Of a stretch of 6,571 nucleotides of DNA, positions 1 through 4,866 are shown piece by piece. The DNA comes from Fen-549 sp964636655 (GTDB lineage Bacteria > Actinomycetota > Thermoleophilia > Gaiellales > Gaiellaceae), in assembly GCA_964636655.1 (NCBI GenBank), contig CAZWTK010000060.1, forward strand, positions 1 to 6,571, in the 5' to 3' direction. Under the pieces are notes generated by a model. It did not search any database and was not told the DNA's origin. It saw only the letters and a program-made list of their open reading frames with translations. Made by a program: the position numbers and the translations under genes. Position 1 is the first letter of the stretch, and every line of letters begins with the position of its first letter.

Positions 1-105
1 ACCGGGATGCCCGTTGCGGTCGAGGAGGGCGAAGGCGACGAGACCGGCGCAGCCCGCGCCGACGAGGAGCGCGACAACGGCGAGAAGCTTCGAGGAGCGT
101 CTCAT
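1..105 (-). CDS. N-terminus of a secreted or membrane-anchored protein (partial, runs off the left edge)
   Basis: Reading the minus strand from an ATG at 105-103 gives 35 open codons to the window edge. The peptide starts MRRSSKLLAVVALLVGAG and continues through CAGLVAFALLDRNGHPG. A short basic N-terminus (RR, K) followed by about 22 hydrophobic residues is a signal peptide or single membrane anchor. The cysteine in GAGC is not in a good lipobox, so lipidation is doubtful. A purine-rich stretch containing AAGGA lies 9 bases upstream of the ATG and supports this start. The visible part is too short to name a family. The gene diverges from the DUF2807 gene across about 310 bases. Confidence 0.6.
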   Translation of the reverse strand, partial: MRRSSKLLAVVALLVGAGCAGLVAFALLDRNGHPG

Positions 106-418
106 CGAGACTCATCCTTCTCCCCAAAGCTTATGTTTCTCTAAAGAACGATGCACCGGAGTAGCGAACCGGTCAGGTCGACCGCGGAGGTCGCTCTAGG
201 ACACGGAAAGCACGAGCAGCGCCGAGGCTCCGACTCTCACCGGATGGAGACCACTACCCTGTTGAGACGGTCTTTTCGTGTGCATCAGCGGAACTGCCCA
301 GGGGGCCGCGAACGAGTCGCTCATGATCGGCTCACGGACGGCGGCCGGGGGCTAGCCGGAGCCAGAATATCGAGCTAGCCGTATCCCCACCGGGCGCGAT
401 CTCTGGGAAGCTCGTAAC
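106..418. other. Divergent intergenic region
   Basis: This stretch separates two divergent genes that both encode exported proteins, so promoters for both should lie here. I see a relatively AT-rich patch at about 125-150, a plausible site for the minus-strand promoter, but no convincing -35/-10 pair. The 8-mer GCTAGCCG occurs at 351-358 and again at 374-381, close upstream of the DUF2807 start. Short open frames here are Arg/Ser-rich and look non-coding. Confidence 0.4.
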
Positions 419-1204
419 ATGGACGACAGCTTGAGAAAGCTCGTTATCGGTATTGCCGCCCTGGCGTTACTTGTCCTGCTCACGGCCTGCGAAGTCAGTC
501 TGGGCCTGGGCCCGTCCGGCTCCGGAATCGAGAAGAGCTCGAAGCGCGAGACCGCCGCCTTCAGCCGCGTCGAGCTGCGCGGCGACGCCGATGTCTCGAT
601 CGTCGCGGGACGAGCCCGCTCGGTCACGGTCCGCGGCGACGACAACCTGCTCGGCAGGGTCAAGACCAGGGTCGAAGGCGGCACGCTCGTGATCTCGACC
701 CGTAGGTACCGAAGCGAGATCGGCATGTCGGTGGAGATAAGGGTTCCGGTGCTAAAGGGAGTCGAGCTGGGCGGATCGGGAACGATCGACGTCCACGAGC
801 TGAGCGGCGCCTCCTTCTCGGCCGATCTCTCCGGCTCGGGCGATATCGAGGTGGACGGTAAGGTTGACGCGCTCGATCTCGACATCTCGGGCTCCGGCGA
901 CGTCCGACTCGACGGTATCTCGGCACGCGACAGCCGCCTCCGCATCAGCGGCTCCGGCGGCATCGACGCGAGCGGGAAGACCGACTCGCTCGAAGTCGAG
1001 ATCCCGGGCTCGGGCGAGGCCCAGCTCGACCGCTTCTCGGCGCGCGAAGCGCAAGTCAGCATCTCCGGCTCCGGCGACGTGTCGCTCAGAGCCAGCGACT
1101 CGCTCGAGGCCTCGATCAGCGGCTCGGGAGAGGTCTCGTACACCGGTCATCCGCGACGCGTGAGTAAGGATGTGAGCGGTAGCGGGTCGATCAGCGCGCG
1201 CTAG
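419..1204 (+). CDS. DUF2807 / GIN-domain-like lipoprotein with eight GSG beta-repeats
   Basis: This is a complete 261-residue protein of unknown function. Residues 1-24 form a lipoprotein signal peptide: DD...RK, a hydrophobic core (LVIGIAALALLVLL), then lipobox LTAC with Cys24 as the probable lipidated residue. It is therefore expected on the outer face of the membrane. A conserved opening (FSRVELRGDADVSIVAG, residues 48-64) matches the start of DUF2807 domains. From residue 119 the motif GSG recurs eight times (about 119, 139, 158, 178, 197, 217, 235, 254), every 18-20 residues. It typically sits in the context [LIV]-S-G-S-G-[DEG], as expected for rungs of a right-handed beta-solenoid. The ATG at 419 has a weak GGAAG upstream. 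The family is established as putative autotransporter-adhesin or GIN-like; adhesion or surface scaffolding here is only inference. A hairpin follows the stop. Confidence 0.85.
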   Translation: MDDSLRKLVIGIAALALLVLLTACEVSLGLGPSGSGIEKSSKRETAAFSRVELRGDADVSIVAGRARSVTVRGDDNLLGRVKTRVEGGTLVISTRRYRSEIGMSVEIRVPVLKGVELGGSGTIDVHELSGASFSADLSGSGDIEVDGKVDALDLDISGSGDVRLDGISARDSRLRISGSGGIDASGKTDSLEVEIPGSGEAQLDRFSAREAQVSISGSGDVSLRASDSLEASISGSGEVSYTGHPRRVSKDVSGSGSISAR

Positions 1205-1207
1205 CCC

Positions 1208-1227
1208 GCGAGACCGTTTGGTCTCGC
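1208..1227 (+). terminator. Hairpin terminator after the DUF2807 gene
   Basis: A perfect 8-bp stem, GCGAGACC/GGTCTCGC, with a GTTT loop begins four bases after the TAG stop codon (1202-1204). There is no clear U-tract (ATTGCAG follows), so it may be a hairpin-type terminator lacking U residues or an mRNA 3' stabiliser. Confidence 0.6.
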
Positions 1228-1257
1228 ATTGCAGTAACGATCAGACTCATGACCTTC

Positions 1258-1359
1258 GCCGCCGCGACCGACACGCGCGGGCGCGGCTCACAGAGGCTCT
1301 CCTTCAGGCTCTACCGACGAAAGTCGTGATGCCTCGCGCAGCGAGGCGGACTTTCGTCG
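1258..1359. repeat. Composite two-hairpin repeat, copy 1
   Basis: The first element (about 1261-1287) can fold with CCGCG paired to CGCGG. It is followed by the conserved GGCTCACA and a 20-base linker. The second hairpin (1315-1359) has outer stem CGACGAAAGTC/GACTTTCGTCG, a GTGAT bulge on one side against a single G on the other, and inner stem GCCTCGC/GCGAGGC with a GCA loop. The same layout occurs in three other places in this window. It lies downstream of the DUF2807 terminator, with a tmRNA-3'-end-like sequence directly after it. Confidence 0.75.
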
Positions 1360-1360
1360 A

Positions 1361-1400
1361 CTTTGGAGGCGGCGGGTTCAAGAACTGCGAATAGCCGCAT
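1361..1400 (-). pseudogene. Possible degenerate tmRNA 3'-end fragment beside repeat copy 1
   Basis: Directly after repeat copy 1 the plus strand carries TGGAGGCGGCGGG. These are the same 13 bases that form the 3' acceptor strand and start of the T-arm of tmRNA at 4122-4134, which also directly follows a repeat hairpin. Beyond the 13-mer similarity is weak (only scattered matches, then AGCCGCA), and a T-arm can no longer form. It may be a decayed piece of tmRNA copied together with the repeat, or a chance match; the shared position relative to the hairpin argues against chance. Confidence 0.35.
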
Positions 1401-1456
1401 AGGCAAGCCGTTCCCGCGAGACTCTGCGATCCCGATGCTTCCGAAGCTATCACTAC

Positions 1457-1576
1457 CTACCCTCGGCTCTCATCGACGACCCCGCTCCCGTCGACCCGAA
1501 TATGGGCCGTTCCGATCCACTTTCTGTCGTCGCGGATCACGCACGCATACCCGGGCCGCTCGAGGATTCGCTCCAC
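1457..1576 (-). pseudogene. Short unrecognised open frame, possible gene fragment
   Basis: From a GTG at 1576-1574 the minus strand encodes 39 residues ending at a TAG (1459-1457). The peptide includes ERILERPGYACVIRDD and RKWIGTAHIRVDGSG. Its composition is more protein-like than the Arg/Ser-rich frames around it, and the frame stays open upstream to a stop at 1657-1655 with no ATG. There is no good ribosome binding site. I do not recognise the family. It could be the C-terminal fragment of a lost gene or a chance open frame. Confidence 0.2.
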
Positions 1577-1800
1577 AGCCGAGTCGCTGCGGTTTCGATC
1601 GCTCGCGTCGGGGTAGGTCTCTGCTCGCTCGTCGAGTGAGCCGGCCGGCGCCGGCTAAACGATCGGGCTCACCGTTCGAACTTCTTTTCCCACAGCGACT
1701 GGCTGGACTAATCGAAACGACAGAGAACGACGGCAGAGGGCTTCCGCGGCACAACGGCAGCGGGAACTGAGCCGCCGTCGACCGCCGAAGGAGGAGAAAC

Positions 1801-2220
1801 TTGGATCACGCGGCGACACTGCGACGGTTCTACGACCTCATCAATGCCGGCGATATCGACGGCTTCGGCGACCTGCTGGCTGACGATTTCGTCGAGCACG
1901 AGGAGACACCGGGCCTCGCGCCGACGAAGGCGGGGGTCAAGGAGTTCTTCAGGATGCAGATAACCGGATTCCCCGACCTGCGCTTCGACGCAGAGGACAT
2001 CCTGGCGAGCGGCGACAAGGTCGTCGCCCGAGTACGGGTCAGCGAGACACACGAGGGCGCCTTCATGGGTATGCCCGCAACCGGCAAGAGCATTTCCGTG
2101 CAAGCGATCGACATCGTGCGCTTCGCCGACGACGGGCTGGGACTTGAGCACTGGGGCGTCTTCGACGTGATGGCGATGATGCAGCAACTCGGCGCCGTGC
2201 CGGAGGGCGCACCCGCCTGA
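1801..2220 (+). CDS. SnoaL-like ester cyclase / polyketide cyclase family protein
   Basis: This 139-residue protein begins at TTG (1801). A strong Shine-Dalgarno, AAGGAGGAG at 1788-1796 with its AGGAGG core six bases before the TTG, fixes the start. The sequence follows the SnoaL-like pattern of a small alpha+beta barrel of the NTF2 superfamily: N-terminal helix (LRRFYDLINAGDIDGF), LLADDFVEHEE (about residues 21-31), then FRMQITGFPDLRF (about 50-62), a beta-strand with VVARVRVSETHEG, and the C-terminal IVRFADDGLGLEHWGVFD. The PDL.F and EHW..FD motifs are typical of ester cyclase annotations. Characterised relatives close polyketide rings by aldol condensation, but no polyketide genes are nearby, so substrate and role are unknown. 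It is probably cytosolic and monocistronic. It converges with the glutamate decarboxylase gene, with 30 bases between the stop codons and no obvious terminator there. Confidence 0.85.
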   Translation: MDHAATLRRFYDLINAGDIDGFGDLLADDFVEHEETPGLAPTKAGVKEFFRMQITGFPDLRFDAEDILASGDKVVARVRVSETHEGAFMGMPATGKSISVQAIDIVRFADDGLGLEHWGVFDVMAMMQQLGAVPEGAPA

Positions 2221-2250
2221 GCGACCAGCGCGATCAGCGAGGCCTGCGGC

Positions 2251-3642
2251 TCAGTGGTGGAACCCCGCCGAGTTGGAGGCATCCCGCAACGACACCGGCT
2301 GCGCCTGCAGGTGCGGCAACTGCCGCTCGATGTCCTTCAGCAGCAGGTCAGCCATGTCGTGGGTGAATCCAAGCTTCACGACCACCCGCAGTGCCGCCAG
2401 GTCGGTCCGGTTGGCCGGGAACGTGTAGGCCGGGAGCAGCCAGCCGCGCTCCCGCAGCGAGTTCGACACGTCGAACACCGTGTAGTTCGTGATCTCGTCC
2501 GCGAGCTTGAAGGCGAACACGGGCAGCTCGTCGCCTTTCGTGATCAACTCGAACGGGCCGAGCTCCGCAATTCGCCCGGCGAGGCGCGTAGCGACCGAGC
2601 GTGAGTAGAGCTGCACCTTCCTGTAGCCCTCGAAGCCGAACCGGAGGAAGTTGTAGTACTGCGCCACGACCTGAGCGCCCGGACGCGAGAAGTTGAGCGC
2701 GAAGGTGGGCATGTTGTCGCCCAGGTAGTTGACCCAGAAGATCAGATCCTCCGGAAGAGCCGCGGCGTCGCGCCAGACGATCCAGCCGACGCCCGGGTAG
2801 ACGAGCCCGTACTTGTGGCCCGAGGCGTTGATCGACGCCACCCGCGGAAGCCGGAAGTCCCAGACGAGGTCGGTATCGGCAAACGGCGCCACGAACGCCC
2901 CCGAGGCGCCGTCGACGTGCACGGGAACGTCGAGCCCCGTCCGCTTCTGCAGGTCGTCGAGCGCGGCGCAGATCTCCTGCACCGGCTCGTAGGAGCCGTC
3001 GAACGTCGAGCCGAGGATCGCGACGACGCCGATCGTGTTCTCGTCGCACAGCTTCACGGCCTCCTCGGCCGAGAGATGGAAGCGCTCTCCCTCCATCGGC
3101 ACGAGCCGCATCTCGACGTCCCAGTAGTTCGCGAACTTCTCCCAGCAGACCTGGACGTTGATGCCCATGACGAGATTCGGCTTCTCGGTCGACTTGCCCT
3201 CCGCCCGGCGCCGGTGCTGCCAGAGGCGCTTCAGCGCGAGCCCGCCGAGCATCGCCGCCTCACTCGACCCCGTCGTCGAGCAACCCACCGCCGCGTCCGC
3301 ATCGGGCGCGCGCCAGAGGCGGCTGAGCATGTTGACGCAACGCAGCTCGAGCTCCGCCGTCTGCGGATACTCGTCCTTGTCGATCATGTTCTTGTCCAGA
3401 CACTCGGCCATCAGCTTGTCGGCCTGCGGCTCCATCCAGGTGCTGACGAAGGTGGCGAGATTCATCCGCGCGTTGCCGTCCAGCATCAGCTCGTCGTGGA
3501 TGATCTGATACGCCAGATCCGGCGCAAGCGACTTTTCTCGCAACTCGTGGCGCGGAATGTTGTCGCCCTCCAGCATGGACAGGGTCTGAACGGAGAGGTC
3601 ACCGGTGGGGCCTGCCGGCGCCTTCGGGTGTTTGAGTGCCAT
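2251..3642 (-). CDS. gadB: Glutamate decarboxylase (PLP-dependent)
   Basis: This enzyme converts glutamate to 4-aminobutyrate and CO2, consuming a cytosolic proton, and serves in acid resistance or GABA metabolism. The 463-residue protein is close to E. coli GadB in length (466). It shows the group II decarboxylase features: GCSTTGSSEAAMLGG (about 121-135) for the PLP phosphate and substrate side, HVDGASG (about 242-248) with the Asp that binds the pyridine nitrogen, and SINASGHKYG (about 270-279) with the Schiff-base Lys at about 277. I choose the ATG at 3642-3640. The TTG six codons upstream overlaps the likely Shine-Dalgarno (GGAGG, 3654-3658) and so is unlikely to be the start, although the 11-base spacing to the ATG is long. 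The protein ends in GFHH, resembling the C-terminal His plug of E. coli GadB. No GABA antiporter gene is visible. Confidence 0.95.
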   Translation of the reverse strand: MALKHPKAPAGPTGDLSVQTLSMLEGDNIPRHELREKSLAPDLAYQIIHDELMLDGNARMNLATFVSTWMEPQADKLMAECLDKNMIDKDEYPQTAELELRCVNMLSRLWRAPDADAAVGCSTTGSSEAAMLGGLALKRLWQHRRRAEGKSTEKPNLVMGINVQVCWEKFANYWDVEMRLVPMEGERFHLSAEEAVKLCDENTIGVVAILGSTFDGSYEPVQEICAALDDLQKRTGLDVPVHVDGASGAFVAPFADTDLVWDFRLPRVASINASGHKYGLVYPGVGWIVWRDAAALPEDLIFWVNYLGDNMPTFALNFSRPGAQVVAQYYNFLRFGFEGYRKVQLYSRSVATRLAGRIAELGPFELITKGDELPVFAFKLADEITNYTVFDVSNSLRERGWLLPAYTFPANRTDLAALRVVVKLGFTHDMADLLLKDIERQLPHLQAQPVSLRDASNSAGFHH

Positions 3643-3653
3643 GGCTTCCAGAT

Positions 3654-3658
3654 CCTCC
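3654..3658 (-). promoter_or_regulatory. Ribosome binding site deciding the gadB start
   Basis: GGAGG on the minus strand lies 11 bases before the ATG at 3642. The upstream in-frame TTG (3660-3658) overlaps this site, so the two cannot both be used normally. This favours the ATG. Confidence 0.5.
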
Positions 3659-3719
3659 AAGGGGTCGAGAATTCGCCGGGAGCACGTGCGGCGACGGCGC
3701 CTCGGCGTGCGGCTCGCTC

Positions 3720-3748
3720 CCAGTATGGCGCACGGGCCACCAGATCAA
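3720..3748 (-). promoter_or_regulatory. Candidate gadB promoter
   Basis: On the minus strand TTGATC (3748-3743) is followed after 17 bases by TACTGG (3725-3720); CATACT overlaps the latter with a 15-base spacing. The -35 is good and the -10 mediocre. It would give a leader of about 70 bases before the ATG at 3642. This is an inference from motif match only. Confidence 0.3.
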
Positions 3749-3897
3749 AAAGTCTCGAGACGCTGCGCGCGCAGTACCCGGACAACCCGCTGCTGCACGG
3801 GCTCTCCGACGAAACCTGGATCGTCGTCCCTGAACCGCTCGGCGACCTCGCCGGCGCCTGGCACGATCTTCCTTCGCAGGTGACGCGGCCGGCGCGA
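3721..3897 (+). pseudogene. Remnant of a class II glutamine amidotransferase C-terminus
   Basis: The plus-strand frame here reads SLETLRAQYPDNPLLHGL, SDETWIVVPEPLGDL, AGAWHDLPSQV. This pattern (YPDNP..H.LSDET, then EPLGDL.G.W...P) resembles, from memory, the C-terminal part of class II glutamine amidotransferases (GATase_4 type), where the usual segment is SEPLGDL.G.W.EVP. The N-terminal catalytic Cys domain is absent: upstream the frame only runs antisense through gadB. Downstream the similarity stops just before repeat copy 2, and the frame degenerates into Arg-rich sequence ending at 4017. I read it as a truncated, non-functional gene end. The family assignment was not checked by a search. 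Confidence 0.45.
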
Positions 3898-3916
3898 GAC
3901 CTTACGTGCCACATCC

Positions 3917-4116
3917 GCCGCCGCGACCGACATGCGCGGGCGCGGCTCACAAAGCGCCATCCCCTGGCCGCTACACCCCGAACACTGACCACACGCACGG
4001 CTAGCCCGCACCGCTAGTAGGAGCAGACGAGTCACACGCGCCGAAGGCGCGCAGACTCGTGCAATAGGTCATACCGCGAAAAGTCTTGGCCGGCTCCGCC
4101 GGCGGACTTTTCGCGG
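3917..4116. repeat. Composite two-hairpin repeat, copy 2 (with an insertion), after tmRNA
   Basis: The first element (about 3920-3945) pairs CCGCG with CGCGG and CCG with CGG around an A/G mismatch. It is followed by the conserved GGCTCACAAAGCGCCATCCC. The second hairpin (4074-4116) has outer stem CCGCGAAAAGTC/GACTTTTCGCGG and inner stem GCCGGC/GCCGGC with a TCC loop. Here the bulge is TTG instead of GTCAT. About 110 bases separate the two elements, against 20-30 in the other copies. That extra sequence contains a further strong hairpin (4027-4060). On the minus strand the second hairpin starts five bases after the tmRNA 3' end, so it may act as its terminator or processing signal. Confidence 0.75.
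4027..4060. repeat. Strong inverted repeat inside repeat copy 2
   Basis: ACGAGTC (4027-4033) pairs with GACTCGT (4054-4060), and an inner GCGCC/GGCGC stem (4038-4042/4046-4050) closes on a GAA loop. On the minus strand the apex reads GCC-TTC-GGC. There is no U-tract. It lies downstream of tmRNA on the minus strand and could add to transcription stop. Confidence 0.55.
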
Positions 4117-4351
4117 AGAAGTGGAGGCGGCGGGAATCGAACCCGCGTCCGCAGCCGCACCGACCGAACGTCTACAAGCTTGTCCAGCGCTTTGATTTCG
4201 CCCGGAAATCGGCTCGCTGGCGGCCTACCGCCGGGCTAGCCCTCCTGAGTGGTCGCGCCGCGGGCGAGTGGCTCTCCCTTGGCGCCGAGCCCGTTAGTTG
4301 ACGCCGCTACCCGAACCACGGGCCCAATTCGGAGCGACGCGTCACCTATTT

Positions 4352-4381
4352 CTAGGCAGCGAGTGCGAGGTTTTGATCCGC
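4352..4381 (-). other. tmRNA tag-peptide reading frame (ADQNLALAA)
   Basis: Nine sense codons, GCG GAT CAA AAC CTC GCA CTC GCT GCC, precede TAG. The last residues LAA are the ClpXP/ClpAP degradation signal. The frame is set by the alignment of CCTCGTTAATC...GTAAGT with the E. coli region just before its resume codon. The tag is one residue shorter than the ten encoded in E. coli. Confidence 0.85.
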
Positions 4382-4431
4382 ACTTACGTTGTTTCCCGGT
4401 TGATTAACGAGGCCAACCGGGGACCTCGGCT

Positions 4432-4531
4432 NNNNNNNNNNNNNNNNNNNNNNNNNNNNNNNNNNNNNNNNNNNNNNNNNNNNNNNNNNNNNNNNNNNNN
4501 NNNNNNNNNNNNNNNNNNNNNNNNNNNNNNN
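4432..4531. other. Assembly gap of 100 N inside tmRNA
   Basis: Exactly 100 N is a conventional placeholder. The left flank ends ...GACCTCGGCT and the right flank begins TGCAGCTCG. Joined directly they reproduce the intact sequence at 4758-4817. The true gap is therefore probably zero bases, or one or more additional repeat units. Confidence 0.9.
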
Positions 4532-4603
4532 TGCAGCTCGACCGGAGAACCGACCACGTCGAAACCTGATCGCCCCCGTATGTTTTCTTCTCTTCTCTTC
4601 TTG

Positions 4604-4609
4604 ATTGTA
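4604..4609 (-). promoter_or_regulatory. tmRNA promoter -10 element
   Basis: GCTACAATCA on the minus strand contains a near-consensus -10 box (TACAAT). It lies 26 bases before the mature tmRNA 5' end, so a leader of roughly 19 bases would be removed, as expected for RNase P processing. The same GCTACAATCA is kept upstream of the duplicated 5' fragment. I see no good -35 at 16-18 bases. The leader contains the pentamer CTTCT (plus strand) in tandem at about 4587-4600. Confidence 0.6.
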
Positions 4610-4640
4610 GCCGTGACCGGAAATCGACCCTTAGATCGGC

Positions 4641-4750
4641 CACCGAGACCGGCATGACGGACGCGGCTCACAAAACGCCATCCCACCGGCTGTCTTTGTC
4701 TCTAACCGACGAAAGTCGTCATGCCTCCGTAGGAGGCGGACTTTCGTCGG
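4641..4750. repeat. Composite two-hairpin repeat, copy 3
   Basis: The first element pairs CCGAGACCG (4643-4651) imperfectly with CGGACGCGG (4658-4666). It is followed by GGCTCACAAAACGCCATCCC. The second hairpin (4706-4750) has outer stem CCGACGAAAGTC/GACTTTCGTCGG, a GTCAT bulge, and inner stem GCCTCC/GGAGGC with a GTA loop. It lies between the tmRNA promoter and the duplicated tmRNA 5' fragment, so on the minus strand it is immediately 3' of that fragment. Confidence 0.8.
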
Positions 4751-4757
4751 AAACAAA

Positions 4758-4817
4758 CGGGGACCTCGGCTTGCAGCTCGACCGGAGAACCGACCACGTC
4801 GAAACCTGATCGCCCCC
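4758..4817 (-). pseudogene. Duplicated 5' fragment of tmRNA
   Basis: The first 60 bases of tmRNA are repeated here without a mismatch in the comparable positions: GGGGGCG acceptor strand, CAGGTTTCGACG, the following helix, and on to GAGGTCCCCG. The identity then stops, before the pseudoknot can close, and repeat copy 3 follows within eight bases. It cannot form a tRNA-like domain or carry a tag, so it is not a working tmRNA. Its promoter-like GCTACAATCA is preserved 21 bases upstream, so it may be transcribed as a small RNA. It is either a leftover of a tandem duplication or a captured RNA. Confidence 0.9.
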
Positions 4818-4838
4818 GTATGTTTTTACTTCTACCTG

Positions 4839-4844
4839 ATTGTA
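4839..4844 (-). promoter_or_regulatory. Promoter -10 element of the duplicated tmRNA fragment
   Basis: TACAAT in the context GCTACAATCA, 21 bases before the start of the fragment. The leader differs from that of the full tmRNA, but the -10 and its immediate flanks are unchanged. No clear -35 is seen. Confidence 0.5.
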
Positions 4845-4866
4845 GCTGCGGCCCCGCAATAGATAC

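Larger units (their letters stand above)
1360..1786. other. Gene-poor region upstream of the ester cyclase
   Basis: Between repeat copy 1 and the ribosome binding site of the ester cyclase I find no convincing gene. It holds the tmRNA-like 13-mer at its left end and the short minus-strand frame at 1457-1576. A plus-strand open frame across 1363-1770 is very rich in Arg, Ser and Pro, lacks a recognisable domain and is treated as non-coding. The ester cyclase promoter should lie in the last 100-150 bases, but no clear consensus stands out. Confidence 0.4.
4122..4577 (-). ncRNA. ssrA: tmRNA (transfer-messenger RNA), interrupted by a 100-N assembly gap
   Basis: tmRNA rescues stalled ribosomes with SmpB and tags the nascent protein for proteolysis. 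The 5' end GGGGGCG (4577) pairs with the 3' strand CGCCTCC over seven pairs, including the G3-U wobble that alanyl-tRNA synthetase recognises. The T-arm is GCGGG-TTCGATT-CCCGC (4146-4130). No CCA is encoded (CTT follows). The D-side has CAGGTTTCGACG. Pseudoknot 1 is intact: CGAGG/CCTCG plus CCCGGTTG/CAACCGGG (4428-4395). By alignment with the E. coli molecule the resume codon is GCG. The tag is ADQNLALAA followed by TAG (4381-4352). The run of exactly 100 N (4432-4531) splits the 5' part from pseudoknot 1. With it closed the gene is 356 nt, a normal size. A TACAAT -10 lies upstream and repeat copy 2 downstream. Confidence 0.95.

Noticed and set aside
352..1143. 263-residue minus-strand open frame opposite the DUF2807 gene
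   Set aside because: Its SPEPE/SSE repeats are the antisense of the GSG repeats. It has no domain, and the plus-strand gene has a clear lipoprotein signal.
1363..1770. 135-residue plus-strand open frame upstream of the ester cyclase
   Set aside because: Low-complexity Arg/Ser/Pro composition, no ribosome binding site, and its start lies within the tmRNA-like sequence.
2815..4017. 400-residue plus-strand open frame antisense to gadB
   Set aside because: It is rich in Arg, His and Val and mirrors the codons of gadB on the other strand. Only its last part (from about 3721) looks like real protein, and that is listed as a remnant.
4086..4301. 71-residue plus-strand frame over tmRNA
   Set aside because: It is the antisense of a structural RNA. 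The RRRESNPRPQP-type peptide is a well-known artefact of translating across tRNA or tmRNA 3' ends.
4122..4817. Two-piece (circularly permuted) tmRNA
   Set aside because: In permuted genes the 3' half precedes the 5' half. Here the order in transcription is 5' fragment, then a full 5' to 3' molecule, and the gap flanks join directly.
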